A stretch of 9,374 bases of DNA, from the NCBI GenBank assembly GCA_012838715.1, contig DUOR01000464.1:1-9374 (forward strand), given 5' to 3'. Positions 1 through 5,940 of the stretch are shown piece by piece; the stretch's first letter is position 1; each line of letters starts with the position of its first letter. Both the position numbers and the translations under genes were made by a program. The DNA comes from Actinomycetales bacterium. GTDB lineage: Bacteria > Actinomycetota > Actinomycetes > Mycobacteriales > Mycobacteriaceae. Below the pieces are notes generated by a model, which was not told the DNA's origin, did not search any database, and saw only the letters and a list, made by a program, of their open reading frames with translations.

Positions 1-123
1 CCGCCGCGCCCCGACGCGCCGCCCCGCCGCGCGTGGCCCCGCCGGGCGGAGGCGGTGAGCGAGCGGATCTGCGACTATCGGCGTCAAGCGCAGGGCTTCA
101 TGTCTGCTAAGCGGTCAGCATGA
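1..123 (+). other. Possible 3' end of an ORF entering from the left
   Basis: Reading frame 1 is open from the left edge to a TGA at 121-123, and its first 25 codons have G or C in the third position, as expected for coding sequence here. The encoded tail is proline- and arginine-rich and matches no family I recognise. Frame 2 is also open from the edge to a TGA at 56-58 and would give an arginine-rich tail, so I cannot choose between them. With 70% or more G+C, such short open stretches also arise by chance. This entry marks a possible gene end, not a firm call. Confidence 0.2.
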
Positions 124-208
124 ATCTGTACATTTCGGCGACCTGGGGAAACAGTCGCCTAGATTGGCGCTGAACATATAAATTGAACGTTAGCGGACAT
201 GAAGCCCT
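124..208. other. AT-richer non-coding patch with small stem-loops
   Basis: This stretch is clearly poorer in G+C than its surroundings and carries no credible gene. It contains an inverted repeat GGCGAC (137-142) / GTCGCC (154-159) with an 11-nt loop. A competing short stem CGCC (156-159) / GGCG (166-169) shares its right arm. A TATAAA at 177-182 could be a plus-strand -10 element, but I see no convincing -35 partner. No T-tract follows the stem on either strand, so an intrinsic terminator is not supported. Confidence 0.35.
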
Positions 209-312
209 GGTTGCGGGCGCCCAGCATGGGGGTTCTGTGCCCGGCACGGGGGTTGTGTGTGCCCAGCACGGGGGTTGCGGGCGCCCGGCACGGGGTTCAA
301 TGCCCGCCCGGG
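209..312 (-). repeat. Tandem array of about 22-nt units, each a mini-hairpin
   Basis: Four units start with GGTT at 209, 231, 251 and 273 and are 22, 20, 22 and 21 nt long. A fifth, degenerate unit runs from 294 to about 312. Each full unit contains CCC-R-GCA-Y-GGG, which can fold as a 4-bp stem with a 3-nt loop. The variable pair reads A/T, G/C, A/C and G/C on the plus strand. As minus-strand RNA these become A-U, G-C, G.U and G-C, so all four units pair. Units 1 and 4 also share the palindrome GGGCGCCC. The array begins immediately after the minus-strand stop codon at 313-315, so it would form the 3' untranslated region of that gene. Function is unknown. Confidence 0.75.
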
Positions 313-1299
313 TCAGGGCCGGAAATCCGGCTGCGCCTCCGGTGCCCGGGCATCGAGTTCCAGCTGGAGGGCGTCGTACAGTTCCCAGGCGGGACCCCGG
401 TCCCATGCGGACTCGGCCCTGCCCTCGCCGGACAGTTCGCGTGCGGTGGCGAGGATTTCGCCGATCATGGCGTCGAAACGCAAGGAAAAGTCCGCTTCGG
501 TGTAGCGGAGGATGAAATGCCCGCGCCGCATAAGCTGGTTCTGTCGCGGGCGGTCGAGGAGGAATCCGCGTCCGCGGCGGTGGTGGACGTCGGAGTCGAT
601 TTCGATGATCAGCATCCGGCCGCCGCCGACGTCGATGACGAGGTCCCAGCGGTAACTGCCGATGCGGGAGTTCGGGGCGACGGTTGCGCCGGCGCGTCGT
701 AAAGCGCGGAGAACCCTTGCCTCGAGCTTGCTTTCAGTTCCGTCGGGGGCGTGTTCGAGCATGCGCACAAGGGCGGCGCCGCGCGTGCCACGGCCCCGGG
801 CCCGGTCGAGAACGCCCCGCCGCGACAGTGGCGTGGGGTAGTGCTTGTCGACGACCCGCTCCACCGCCTCCACACCCCACACCGCGATGAGGTCGATCAG
901 GGTGTCGGCGTCATCCGTGATCCGCCATCCGTTCACGTCGACGCGATGGGGCGTGCGCCGGATGCGGCACCGGCAGTTGGCGCGTGGCCGGCCTGCGCCG
1001 GGCGGCACGATGACCTCGACCATCGTCGGGCCCAGCGCCTTGAAGCCGTGGATGTACGCGGCGGACCGGTGCGACAGCACCGCGTCCGGCCACCGCCGCA
1101 GAATCACGTGGGCGGATGCCTTGAACCGGATGTCCGGCACGCGCGCGAACGTGCCGGCATCCACGTAATGGCCGGGCAGCACGCGCACCAGCGAACGTTC
1201 GCGCAGCCGTCGCCGCAGTCCGTATTCGCCGATGTCGGCGATGATGTCGGCGCGCGTCTGCACCCGCCACGTCGGGCCCCCGCCCGTGACTTCCCCCAT
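313..1299 (-). CDS. AbiEi-like N-terminus + DUF559 (Vsr-like nuclease fold) protein
   Basis: This 328-residue protein has the two-part build common in actinobacteria. Residues about 14-90 resemble the winged-helix AbiEi-type antitoxin domain, with the usual run 'right-handed basic helix, then LVRVLPGHYVDAG'. Residues about 187-285 match DUF559, a domain of the Vsr/PD-(D/E)xK nuclease fold. Visible candidate catalytic positions are E189, D219, and E233/D235 in IIEIDSDVHH, followed by D249 and the 'RRGHFILRYTEADF' strand. Family members often have G where S236 stands here. No AbiEii toxin lies next to it, so a type IV toxin-antitoxin role is not supported; the true substrate is unknown. It lies downstream of pgi on the same strand but behind a terminator. 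The ATG at 1297-1299 has no Shine-Dalgarno; a GTG at codon 13 is an alternative start. The fold is inferred from motifs only. Confidence 0.85.
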   Translation of the reverse strand: MGEVTGGGPTWRVQTRADIIADIGEYGLRRRLRERSLVRVLPGHYVDAGTFARVPDIRFKASAHVILRRWPDAVLSHRSAAYIHGFKALGPTMVEVIVPPGAGRPRANCRCRIRRTPHRVDVNGWRITDDADTLIDLIAVWGVEAVERVVDKHYPTPLSRRGVLDRARGRGTRGAALVRMLEHAPDGTESKLEARVLRALRRAGATVAPNSRIGSYRWDLVIDVGGGRMLIIEIDSDVHHRRGRGFLLDRPRQNQLMRRGHFILRYTEADFSLRFDAMIGEILATARELSGEGRAESAWDRGPAWELYDALQLELDARAPEAQPDFRP

Positions 1300-1307
1300 G
1301 CCCGTGA

Positions 1308-1313
1308 AGGGTA
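1308..1313 (-). promoter_or_regulatory. Candidate -10 box (TACCCT) of the DUF559 gene
   Basis: On the minus strand TACCCT fits the actinobacterial TANNNT -10 pattern and ends 8 nt before the ATG. Transcription would then begin at or within a base or two of the start codon, which agrees with the lack of a ribosome binding site. No clear -35 is visible. Confidence 0.4.
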
Positions 1314-1336
1314 GCGGCCTTCATCGGGGATCGCTT

Positions 1337-1388
1337 CGCTTGCCGACGCGCCCCTCCCCGCCCCGGAACGCCGGGCGGGGCGTGCGTC
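1337..1388 (+). repeat. GCTTGCCGACG stem-loop element, left copy of an inverted pair
   Basis: The element starts with CGCTTGCCGACGC and continues into a G+C-rich stem-loop: CCGCCCCGG (1359-1367) against CCGGGCGG (1371-1378) with one bulge, and outer GACGC (1345-1349) against GCGTC (1384-1388). It aligns along most of its length with the copy at 1436-1480 in opposite orientation. It has no T-tract on either strand, so it is probably not a terminator itself. Confidence 0.6.
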
Positions 1389-1426
1389 CGCGCCCCGCAC
1401 GCGCCGCGCCGCGCCCGCCCCGCACC

Positions 1427-1472
1427 AAAACGAACGACGCCCCCGCGCCCGGGGTTCGGGCGGGGAGGCGTC
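1427..1472 (-). terminator. Intrinsic terminator of pgi
   Basis: On the minus strand, about 25 nt after the pgi stop codon, GACGCC pairs with GGCGTC at the ends of a hairpin spanning 1436-1472. The inner arm CGGGC (1458-1462 region) pairs with GCCCG, with two mismatches along the stem. The hairpin is followed by the T-rich run GTTCGTTTT (complement of 1427-1435). This is a standard rho-independent layout and separates pgi from the DUF559 gene. Confidence 0.7.
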
Positions 1473-1480
1473 GGCAAGCG
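1436..1480 (-). repeat. GCTTGCCGACG stem-loop element, right copy of the inverted pair
   Basis: Read on the minus strand from 1480, it begins CGCTTGCCGACGCC and continues CTCCCCGCCCGAAC, matching the copy at 1337-1388 with small gaps. The right part of this copy forms the pgi terminator hairpin. The two copies therefore flank about 47 bp in inverted orientation. Confidence 0.6.
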
Positions 1481-1497
1481 GGAAGTGCCGCTACCGC

Positions 1498-3132
1498 TTA
1501 GCGGTTCGCGCGGTACCAGGTGAGCAGCGCGTCGGTGGAGGCGTCGCCGGAGTTCGGCTCGACCTCGCCGGTGACGGCGGGCAGCAGGTCGCCGGCCTGC
1601 TTCTTGCCCAGCTCCACGCCCCACTGGTCGAAGGAGTTGATGTCCCAGATGACGCCCTGCACGAAGGTGATGTGCTCGTAAAGGGCGATGAGGGCGCCGA
1701 CCGCGGCGGGGGTCAGCTCCTCGGCCAGGATCGTCGTCGACGGGCGGTTGCCCGGCATGACCTTGTGCGGGATGAGCTCCTCCGGCACGCCCTCGGCGGC
1801 CAGCTCGTCCTCGTCCTTGCCGAAGGCCAGGACCTTCGACTGGGCGAAGAAGTTGGACATCAGCAGGTCGTGCATCGAGCCGGTGCCGTCGGCGGTGGGC
1901 AGGTCCTGGCGGGGGCGGGCGAAGCCGATGAAGTCCGCCGGCACCAGGCGGGTGCCCTGGTGGAGGAGCTGGTAGAAGGCGTGCTGGCCGTTGGTGCCCG
2001 GCTCGCCCCAGTAGATTTCGCCGGTCTCGTAGTCGACCCACTCGCCGTCGCGGCGGACCGACTTGCCGTTGGATTCCATGGTCAGCTGCTGCAGGTACGC
2101 CGGGAAGCGGGACAGATCCTCGGAGTAGGGGAGCACCACGTGGGAGTCGGCGCCGAGGAACTCGCCGTACCAGAGGCCCAGCAGGCCCATCAGGACCGGA
2201 ACGTTCTCCTCCAGCGGCGCGTTGAGGAAGTGCTCGTCCATGAGGCGGAAGCCCTCGAGGAAGCGCATGAAATCCATCGGGCCGACGACGGCCATGATGG
2301 ACAGGCCGATGGCGGAGTCGACGGAGTAGCGGCCGCCGACCCAGTCCCAGAAGCCGAACATGTTGTCGGTGTCGATGCCGAACTCGGCGACCTTCTCCGC
2401 GTTGGTGGACACGGCGACGAAGTGCTTGGCCACGGCGGACTCGTCGCCGAGCTGCTCGATGAGCCAGCGGCGGGCGGCGTGCGCGTTGGACAGGGTCTCC
2501 TGCGTGGTGAAGGTCTTCGACGCGACGATGAACAGCGTCGACTCCGGGTCGACCTCGTCCAGCACGGCCGACAGGTCCGACGGGTCGACGTTGGAGACGA
2601 AGCGGGCGTCGATGCCGGCGGTGGCGTAGGTGCGAAGCGCCTTCGTGACCATCGCAGGGCCCAGGTCCGAGCCGCCGATGCCGATGTTGACCACGGTCTT
2701 GATGGTGCGGCCGGTGTGGCCCAGCCACTCGCCGGAACGCAGGGCGCGGGCGAAGTCGCGCATGCGGCCGAGGACCTCGTGGACGTCGGCGGCGACGTCC
2801 TGGCCGTCGACGACCAGGTCCTCGGTCACCGGCAGGCGCAGCGCGGTGTGCAGCACGGCGCGGTCCTCGGTGTTGTTGATGTGCTCGCCGGAGAACATGC
2901 GGGTGCGGGCGCCTTCGACGTCGGCGGCGCGGGCGACGTCCACCAGGGCGGCCAGGGCGTCGGCGTCGACGAAGTTCTTCGACAGGTCGACGCGCAGTCC
3001 CGCCGCGTCGAAGGTCAGCTTTTCCGCGCGCTCCGGATCGTCGGCGAACATGCCGCGCAGATCCAGGTCGATGATGCGGGTCTGCTGCTCTTCGAGGGCC
3101 TCCCACTGGGGGGTGGTGGTGATGTCCGGCAT
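1498..3132 (-). CDS. pgi: Glucose-6-phosphate isomerase
   Basis: This cytoplasmic enzyme interconverts glucose 6-phosphate and fructose 6-phosphate in glycolysis and gluconeogenesis. At 544 residues it has the usual length of the large PGI family. Clear family blocks are [15 protein letters not shown] (147-161), [11 protein letters not shown] (203-213), [10 protein letters not shown] (261-270), MESNGK (352-357), [19 protein letters not shown] (376-394) and [11 protein letters not shown] (503-513). The expected active-site residues R268, E354, H385 and K510 are all present. The ATG start is supported by GGAG (3139-3142) with a 6-nt spacer, and a second GAAGGAG lies further upstream. It has its own candidate promoter (TAGGCT, 3175-3180) and is bounded by a terminator on each side, so it is probably monocistronic. 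Nothing about it is unusual. Confidence 0.98.
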   Translation of the reverse strand: MPDITTTPQWEALEEQQTRIIDLDLRGMFADDPERAEKLTFDAAGLRVDLSKNFVDADALAALVDVARAADVEGARTRMFSGEHINNTEDRAVLHTALRLPVTEDLVVDGQDVAADVHEVLGRMRDFARALRSGEWLGHTGRTIKTVVNIGIGGSDLGPAMVTKALRTYATAGIDARFVSNVDPSDLSAVLDEVDPESTLFIVASKTFTTQETLSNAHAARRWLIEQLGDESAVAKHFVAVSTNAEKVAEFGIDTDNMFGFWDWVGGRYSVDSAIGLSIMAVVGPMDFMRFLEGFRLMDEHFLNAPLEENVPVLMGLLGLWYGEFLGADSHVVLPYSEDLSRFPAYLQQLTMESNGKSVRRDGEWVDYETGEIYWGEPGTNGQHAFYQLLHQGTRLVPADFIGFARPRQDLPTADGTGSMHDLLMSNFFAQSKVLAFGKDEDELAAEGVPEELIPHKVMPGNRPSTTILAEELTPAAVGALIALYEHITFVQGVIWDINSFDQWGVELGKKQAGDLLPAVTGEVEPNSGDASTDALLTWYRANR

Positions 3133-3138
3133 GGGTAA

Positions 3139-3151
3139 CTCCAGCTCCTTC
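3139..3151 (-). promoter_or_regulatory. Ribosome binding site of pgi
   Basis: The minus strand reads GAAGGAG, then CTGGAG, then six bases to the ATG. GGAG at 3142-3139 has normal spacing; the outer GAAGGAG at 3151-3145 is 12 nt from the start. In this window pgi is the one gene with a clear Shine-Dalgarno sequence. Confidence 0.65.
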
Positions 3152-3174
3152 GATGGTGGTGTTTCGCCCTGCCC

Positions 3175-3180
3175 AGCCTA
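3175..3180 (-). promoter_or_regulatory. Candidate -10 box (TAGGCT) of pgi
   Basis: TAGGCT on the minus strand fits the TANNNT -10 pattern and is identical to the hexamer before pcrA at 7682-7687. It would give a 5' leader of about 35 nt. I see no clear -35. Confidence 0.4.
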
Positions 3181-3224
3181 ATGCGGGTCGGCGGTGCGTG
3201 CGGGGCCGGAGACCTCCCCCCGTT

Positions 3225-3283
3225 CGCTTGCCGACGATTCGTGGCGCGGCGTCCGGGGCGCGGCGCGGGGATCGTCGGAAAGC
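3225..3283 (+). repeat. GCTTGCCGACG stem-loop element between the Ig-like gene and pgi
   Basis: GCTTGCCGACGAT (3226-3238) pairs with ATCGTCGGAAAGC (3271-3283): 12 base pairs and one G.A mismatch, enclosing a 32-nt G+C-rich loop. No T-tract follows on either strand. It shares its 5' arm with the elements at 1337, 1436 and 4299. Confidence 0.55.
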
Positions 3284-3306
3284 ACGGCAGTCCAGGGGAA
3301 GTGGGG

Positions 3307-3355
3307 GAAACGACGAACCGGCCGGGCCGTCGTGGTGGCGACGGCCCGGCCGGTT
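3307..3355 (-). terminator. Strong intrinsic terminator of the Ig-like gene
   Basis: A perfect 17-bp stem, 3316-3332 against 3339-3355 with a 6-nt loop, lies 27 nt after the minus-strand stop codon at 3383. On the minus strand it is followed by CGTCGTTTC (complement of 3307-3315), a modest T-rich tail. On the plus strand no T-run follows, so it serves the minus-strand gene. Confidence 0.8.
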
Positions 3356-3382
3356 GGCGTCAGGTGCGGGGCGGGGGAGCGG

Positions 3383-4285
3383 TTAGCTCAGGTTCCAGCC
3401 CAGCAGGTTCAGCAGGGACTGGGGGATGAGGCCCAGCGCCGCCAGGGAACCGAAGATGGAGGCCAGCAGGTTCGGGGAGCTGGAGCTGCCCGAGCTGCCC
3501 GAACCGTCCCAGGAACCGGAGCCGGTGCCCGGGGTGGGCGACGGCACGGTCGGGTCCTCGGGGTCCTGCGGATCCTGCGGGTCCTCGGGGTCCTGCGGCT
3601 CCGGCTCCTCGATGACGACCTCATGGGCCTGGACGTCGAGGACGACCGGGTCGGACTCGGAGGGCTCGAGGACGTCGGTGGTCACGCCGTCCTCGTTCTT
3701 CTGCTCCTGGCCGTTGAACACGGCGCGGACCTGGTGCTCGCCGCGCTCGGCGAAGCGGTGGTCGAATACGGCCTGGCCGGTCTCCGGGTCAACCGGGGCG
3801 GTGCCCAGGAAGGTGTCGCCGTCGAAGAAGGACACGGTGGCGCCGTCCTCGATGGCCTTGTCGCCGGCGTCGACCGTGGCAATGAAGCGGATCAGGTCGC
3901 CGGTGAGCACCTCGGCCTCGACCTCGACGTCCGGGCGGGTGTAGGTCAGGTCCGTGGTGGTGTCCTGGCCGGCCGGGTCGTTGACCGTCAGGGTCGCGGA
4001 GGCCTCGGCGGTCGGGTAGGTGCGGCCGTCGACGACGCGCTCCTGGACCAGGGCGGTCAGGTTCTTCTCGCCGGCGCGGTCGAAGGAGTGGCGCAGCGTG
4101 GCCGTGTCTTCACCGTCGACGACGGCGGTGCCGATGCGGACGTTGTCCGCGCGGAAGATGACCTCGGTGCCCGCCGGGACGGACGGCGTGGCCGAGTAGT
4201 TCGCCGTGATGGTGGCCTCCTGGCAATTAGCCTTCGTCACATATGCAACATTAATCACATGTTTCACGCAAGTCTCATGTGTCAC
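3383..4285 (-). CDS. Ig-like repeat surface protein, apparently 5'-truncated
   Basis: The 300-residue reading frame has two bacterial Ig-like repeats (about 24-102 and 112-218), each with the pattern 'AGTEVIF..., IGTAVVD, ...F..AGEKNLTALV'. These are followed by an acidic PEDPQDP spacer (226-245), a Gly/Ser linker (254-270) and a hydrophobic tail (272-298: NLLASIFGSLAALGLIPQ, then SLLNLLGW). Such proteins are normally secreted and envelope-attached, and the tail may be the anchor (inference). There is no signal peptide, and the first repeat lacks its expected beginning. No in-frame ATG exists near the 5' end, only GTG codons at 4285, 4267, 4258 and 4240. The GTG at 4240 has a TANNNT box 7 nt upstream and would give 285 residues. 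The first 20 codons lie in an AT-rich patch unlike the rest. I read it as the 3' part of a once longer gene; the start is unsure. Confidence 0.75.
   Translation of the reverse strand: MTHETCVKHVINVAYVTKANCQEATITANYSATPSVPAGTEVIFRADNVRIGTAVVDGEDTATLRHSFDRAGEKNLTALVQERVVDGRTYPTAEASATLTVNDPAGQDTTTDLTYTRPDVEVEAEVLTGDLIRFIATVDAGDKAIEDGATVSFFDGDTFLGTAPVDPETGQAVFDHRFAERGEHQVRAVFNGQEQKNEDGVTTDVLEPSESDPVVLDVQAHEVVIEEPEPQDPEDPQDPQDPEDPTVPSPTPGTGSGSWDGSGSSGSSSSPNLLASIFGSLAALGLIPQSLLNLLGWNLS
3552..3605 (-). repeat. 9-nt coding repeat for the acidic proline spacer
   Basis: Five near-identical 9-nt units (GGGTCCTCG or GGGTCCTGC on the plus strand, with one GGATCCTGC) and a weaker sixth follow in frame. 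They encode the PEDPQD spacer of the Ig-like protein. Tracts of this kind change length by replication slippage, so the spacer may differ between strains. Confidence 0.8.
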
Positions 4286-4288
4286 GCT
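4222..4288. other. AT-rich patch spanning the 5' end of the Ig-like gene
   Basis: This run of about 67 bases has about 43% G+C, far below its flanks. It holds an inverted repeat CACATG (4256-4261) / CATGTG (4276-4281). On the minus strand it also holds TAATGT (4253-4248), a possible -10 box seven bases before the GTG at 4240. On the same strand TGTGATTAATGTTGCA resembles a CRP/GlxR-type site, but its second half is poor. It could be a promoter region for the shortened gene or the scar of an old insertion or deletion. Confidence 0.5.
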
Positions 4289-4338
4289 GCCCCCGGGGGC
4301 TTGCCGACGGCACGGCTCCGGACGTCGGGAACATCCCG
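4289..4338 (+). repeat. Palindromes and a GCTTGCCGACG stem-loop in the divergent gap before the aldehyde dehydrogenase
   Basis: Three structures overlap here. GCCCCCGGGGGC is a perfect 12-bp palindrome (4289-4300). GCTTGCCGACG (4299-4309) has its CCGACG part paired with CGTCGG (4323-4328) across a 13-nt loop. CGGGA-ACA-TCCCG (4326-4338) is a short dyad that could be an operator for the aldehyde dehydrogenase gene 43 bases downstream. No recognisable -10 box lies close to that gene's ATG. Confidence 0.45.
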
Positions 4339-4380
4339 CCGTTCATCGACATTTCCCGCGTCCGGGCGCACCATGGGTGC

Positions 4381-5865
4381 ATGACTGATTCGCCCGACGC
4401 CATCCTGAACCGCATCCTCGACGCCGTGCCGCCCAAGCTCTTCCTCGGCGGCGAATTCCGGGACGCCTCCGACGGGGGGACGTTCGAGATCCTTGACCCG
4501 GCCACCGACACCGTGCTGGTGGAGGTCGCCTCCGCGACGGAGGACGACGCCCGCGCCGCCCTGGACGCGGCCGACGCCGCGCAGGCCGATTGGGCGGCGA
4601 CCCCGGCGCGGGAGCGCGCCGAGATTCTCCGCCGCGTGCACGAGCTCATCATCGAGAACACCGATGAGTTGACGAATTTGCAGTCCCTGGAGATGGGTCG
4701 CGCGCTACCGGATTCGAAGGGCGAGGTCGGCTACGCCGCCGAGTTCTTCCGCTGGTTCTCGGAGGAGGCCGTCCGACTGCGCGGCGACTACCGCGTGTCG
4801 CCCGACGGCAGCTCGCGGATCATCACGGTCCGCCAGCCGGTGGGCCCGGCCCTGGCGATTACCCCGTGGAACTTCCCGTTGGCTATGGGCGCCCGCAAGA
4901 TTGCGCCGGCGCTGGCCGCGGGGTGCACCATCATCGCGAAGCCGGCCTCGAAGACGCCGCTGTCCATGCTCTACCTGGCGAAGCTCATGAAGGACGCGGG
5001 CGTCCCCGACGGCGTCGTCTCCGTCCTGCCGACCGGGAAGTCCTCCAACGTGTCGGCGCTGCTGGGCGACCCGCGCCTGCGGAAGTTCACCTTCACCGGA
5101 TCGACGGAGGTGGGCCAGATGCTGGCCGCGAAGGCGGCGGAAACCTCCATGAAGGTGTCCCTCGAGCTCGGCGGCAACGCCCCGTTCGTGGTGCTGGAGG
5201 ACGCCGACGTGGACAAGGCCATCGCCGCCATCCCGTCCGCCAAGCTTCGCAACGGCGGCCAGGTCTGCATCGCGCCGAACCGCTTCATCGTCCATGAGTC
5301 CCTCGCCGAGGAGTTCACCGCCGGCGTCGTCAAGCTTTTCGGCGACATCACGGTGGGCCGCGGCACCGACCCGGACACGAAGCTGGGGCCGCTGGCGCTG
5401 CGCTCGCAGCAGGAGAAGGTCGTCGCGCTGGTCGACGACGCCGTGAAGAGCGGCGGCACCGTGCACATCGGCGGCGAGATCCCCGAGCTTTCCGACGAGT
5501 TGAAGGACGGCTACTTCTACGCCCCGACGGTCATCACCGGTTTCGATCCCGGCGCGGACATCGTGTGCGAGGAGATTTTCGGTCCGGTCGTGGCGGTGAC
5601 GACGGTGAAGTCCGACGAGGAGGCCATCGAGAAGGCCAACGACACGCAGTACGGCCTGGCCGCCTACGTGTTCAGCGAGAACCTGACCCGGGCGCTCGGC
5701 GCGGCCGAGGCGATTGAGTCGGGCATGGTCGCGGTGAACAAGGGCAAGCTGTCCGACCCGTCCGCGCCGTTCGGCGGCGTCAAGCAGTCGGGCGTCGGCC
5801 GCGAGGGCGGGTTCAGCGGCATCGACGAGTTCCTCGAGGAAAAGTTCATCACGCTTGAGAACTAG
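4381..5865 (+). CDS. NAD(P)-dependent aldehyde dehydrogenase, GabD (succinate-semialdehyde dehydrogenase)-like
   Basis: The 494-residue protein is a full-length member of the aldehyde dehydrogenase superfamily, cytoplasmic, oxidising an aldehyde to its acid with NAD+ or NADP+. Key residues are in place: N164 in TPWNFP, K187 in AKPAS, the FTGSTEVG cofactor loop (238-245), E262 in LELGG, C296 in GGQVCIAPNR and E398 in EEIFGP. Its 'KTPLSMLYLAKLMKDAGVP' segment and 'SGVGREGG' C-terminus resemble the GabD group, so succinate semialdehyde is the best substrate guess. The second cysteine of the CVCANR motif of typical GabD is replaced (CIAPNR), so a disulfide redox switch there is unlikely and the substrate is uncertain. 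I chose the ATG at 4381 because the protein then starts like its family; the frame is open 34 codons further upstream. No Shine-Dalgarno is visible, and no GABA aminotransferase is nearby. Confidence 0.93.
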   Translation: MTDSPDAILNRILDAVPPKLFLGGEFRDASDGGTFEILDPATDTVLVEVASATEDDARAALDAADAAQADWAATPARERAEILRRVHELIIENTDELTNLQSLEMGRALPDSKGEVGYAAEFFRWFSEEAVRLRGDYRVSPDGSSRIITVRQPVGPALAITPWNFPLAMGARKIAPALAAGCTIIAKPASKTPLSMLYLAKLMKDAGVPDGVVSVLPTGKSSNVSALLGDPRLRKFTFTGSTEVGQMLAAKAAETSMKVSLELGGNAPFVVLEDADVDKAIAAIPSAKLRNGGQVCIAPNRFIVHESLAEEFTAGVVKLFGDITVGRGTDPDTKLGPLALRSQQEKVVALVDDAVKSGGTVHIGGEIPELSDELKDGYFYAPTVITGFDPGADIVCEEIFGPVVAVTTVKSDEEAIEKANDTQYGLAAYVFSENLTRALGAAEAIESGMVAVNKGKLSDPSAPFGGVKQSGVGREGGFSGIDEFLEEKFITLEN

Positions 5866-5885
5866 TCCCGGGGCGGGCTCTGGTT

Positions 5886-5905
5886 CCGGCCGGGGTTCCG
5901 GCCGG
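5886..5905. terminator. Hairpin between convergent genes, possible two-way terminator
   Basis: CCGGCCGG-GGTT-CCGGCCGG is a perfect 8-bp stem with a 4-nt loop, in the 75-base gap between the convergent aldehyde dehydrogenase and transporter genes. A second small stem, CCGGG / CCCGG, follows around 5917-5932. There is no T-run on either side, so the terminator reading rests on position and stem strength only. Confidence 0.45.
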
Positions 5906-5940
5906 GCCGGGGCTGCCGGGCGGGATCCCGGCGTGGGCCG

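Noticed and set aside
177..182. TATAAA as a promoter of a plus-strand small RNA through the tandem array
   Set aside because: There is no -35 partner or terminator, and the stem changes in the array fit the minus-strand RNA better.
209..312. CRISPR array
   Set aside because: The units are 20-22 nt, directly adjacent and lack unique spacers; no cas genes are present.
313..1299. Complete AbiE type IV toxin-antitoxin operon
   Set aside because: No AbiEii nucleotidyltransferase gene lies on either side; the C-terminus is DUF559.
911..3106. Minus-strand frame of 731 codons overlapping pgi and the DUF559 gene
   Set aside because: It is a shifted frame of two real genes, very rich in Arg and Gly, and runs across the pgi terminator.
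1672..3138. Long plus-strand reading frame of 488 codons opposite pgi
   Set aside because: It mirrors pgi codon by codon, is a typical high-G+C shadow with low-complexity Val/Gly/Asp-rich content, and shows no family motif.
4214..4222. AGGAGG on the minus strand as a Shine-Dalgarno for an internal start of the Ig-like gene
   Set aside because: No ATG, GTG or TTG follows at a suitable distance; the bases are Gln-Glu-Ala codons in the open frame.
4231..4262. GlxR/CRP-type binding site in the AT-rich patch
   Set aside because: Only one half (TGTGA) is good; the other half matches three of five positions, which is too weak to call.
3194..4384. Plus-strand frame of 396 codons opposite the Ig-like gene
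   Set aside because: The opposite strand has clear Ig-like repeats, a terminator and codon bias; this frame has no recognisable domain.
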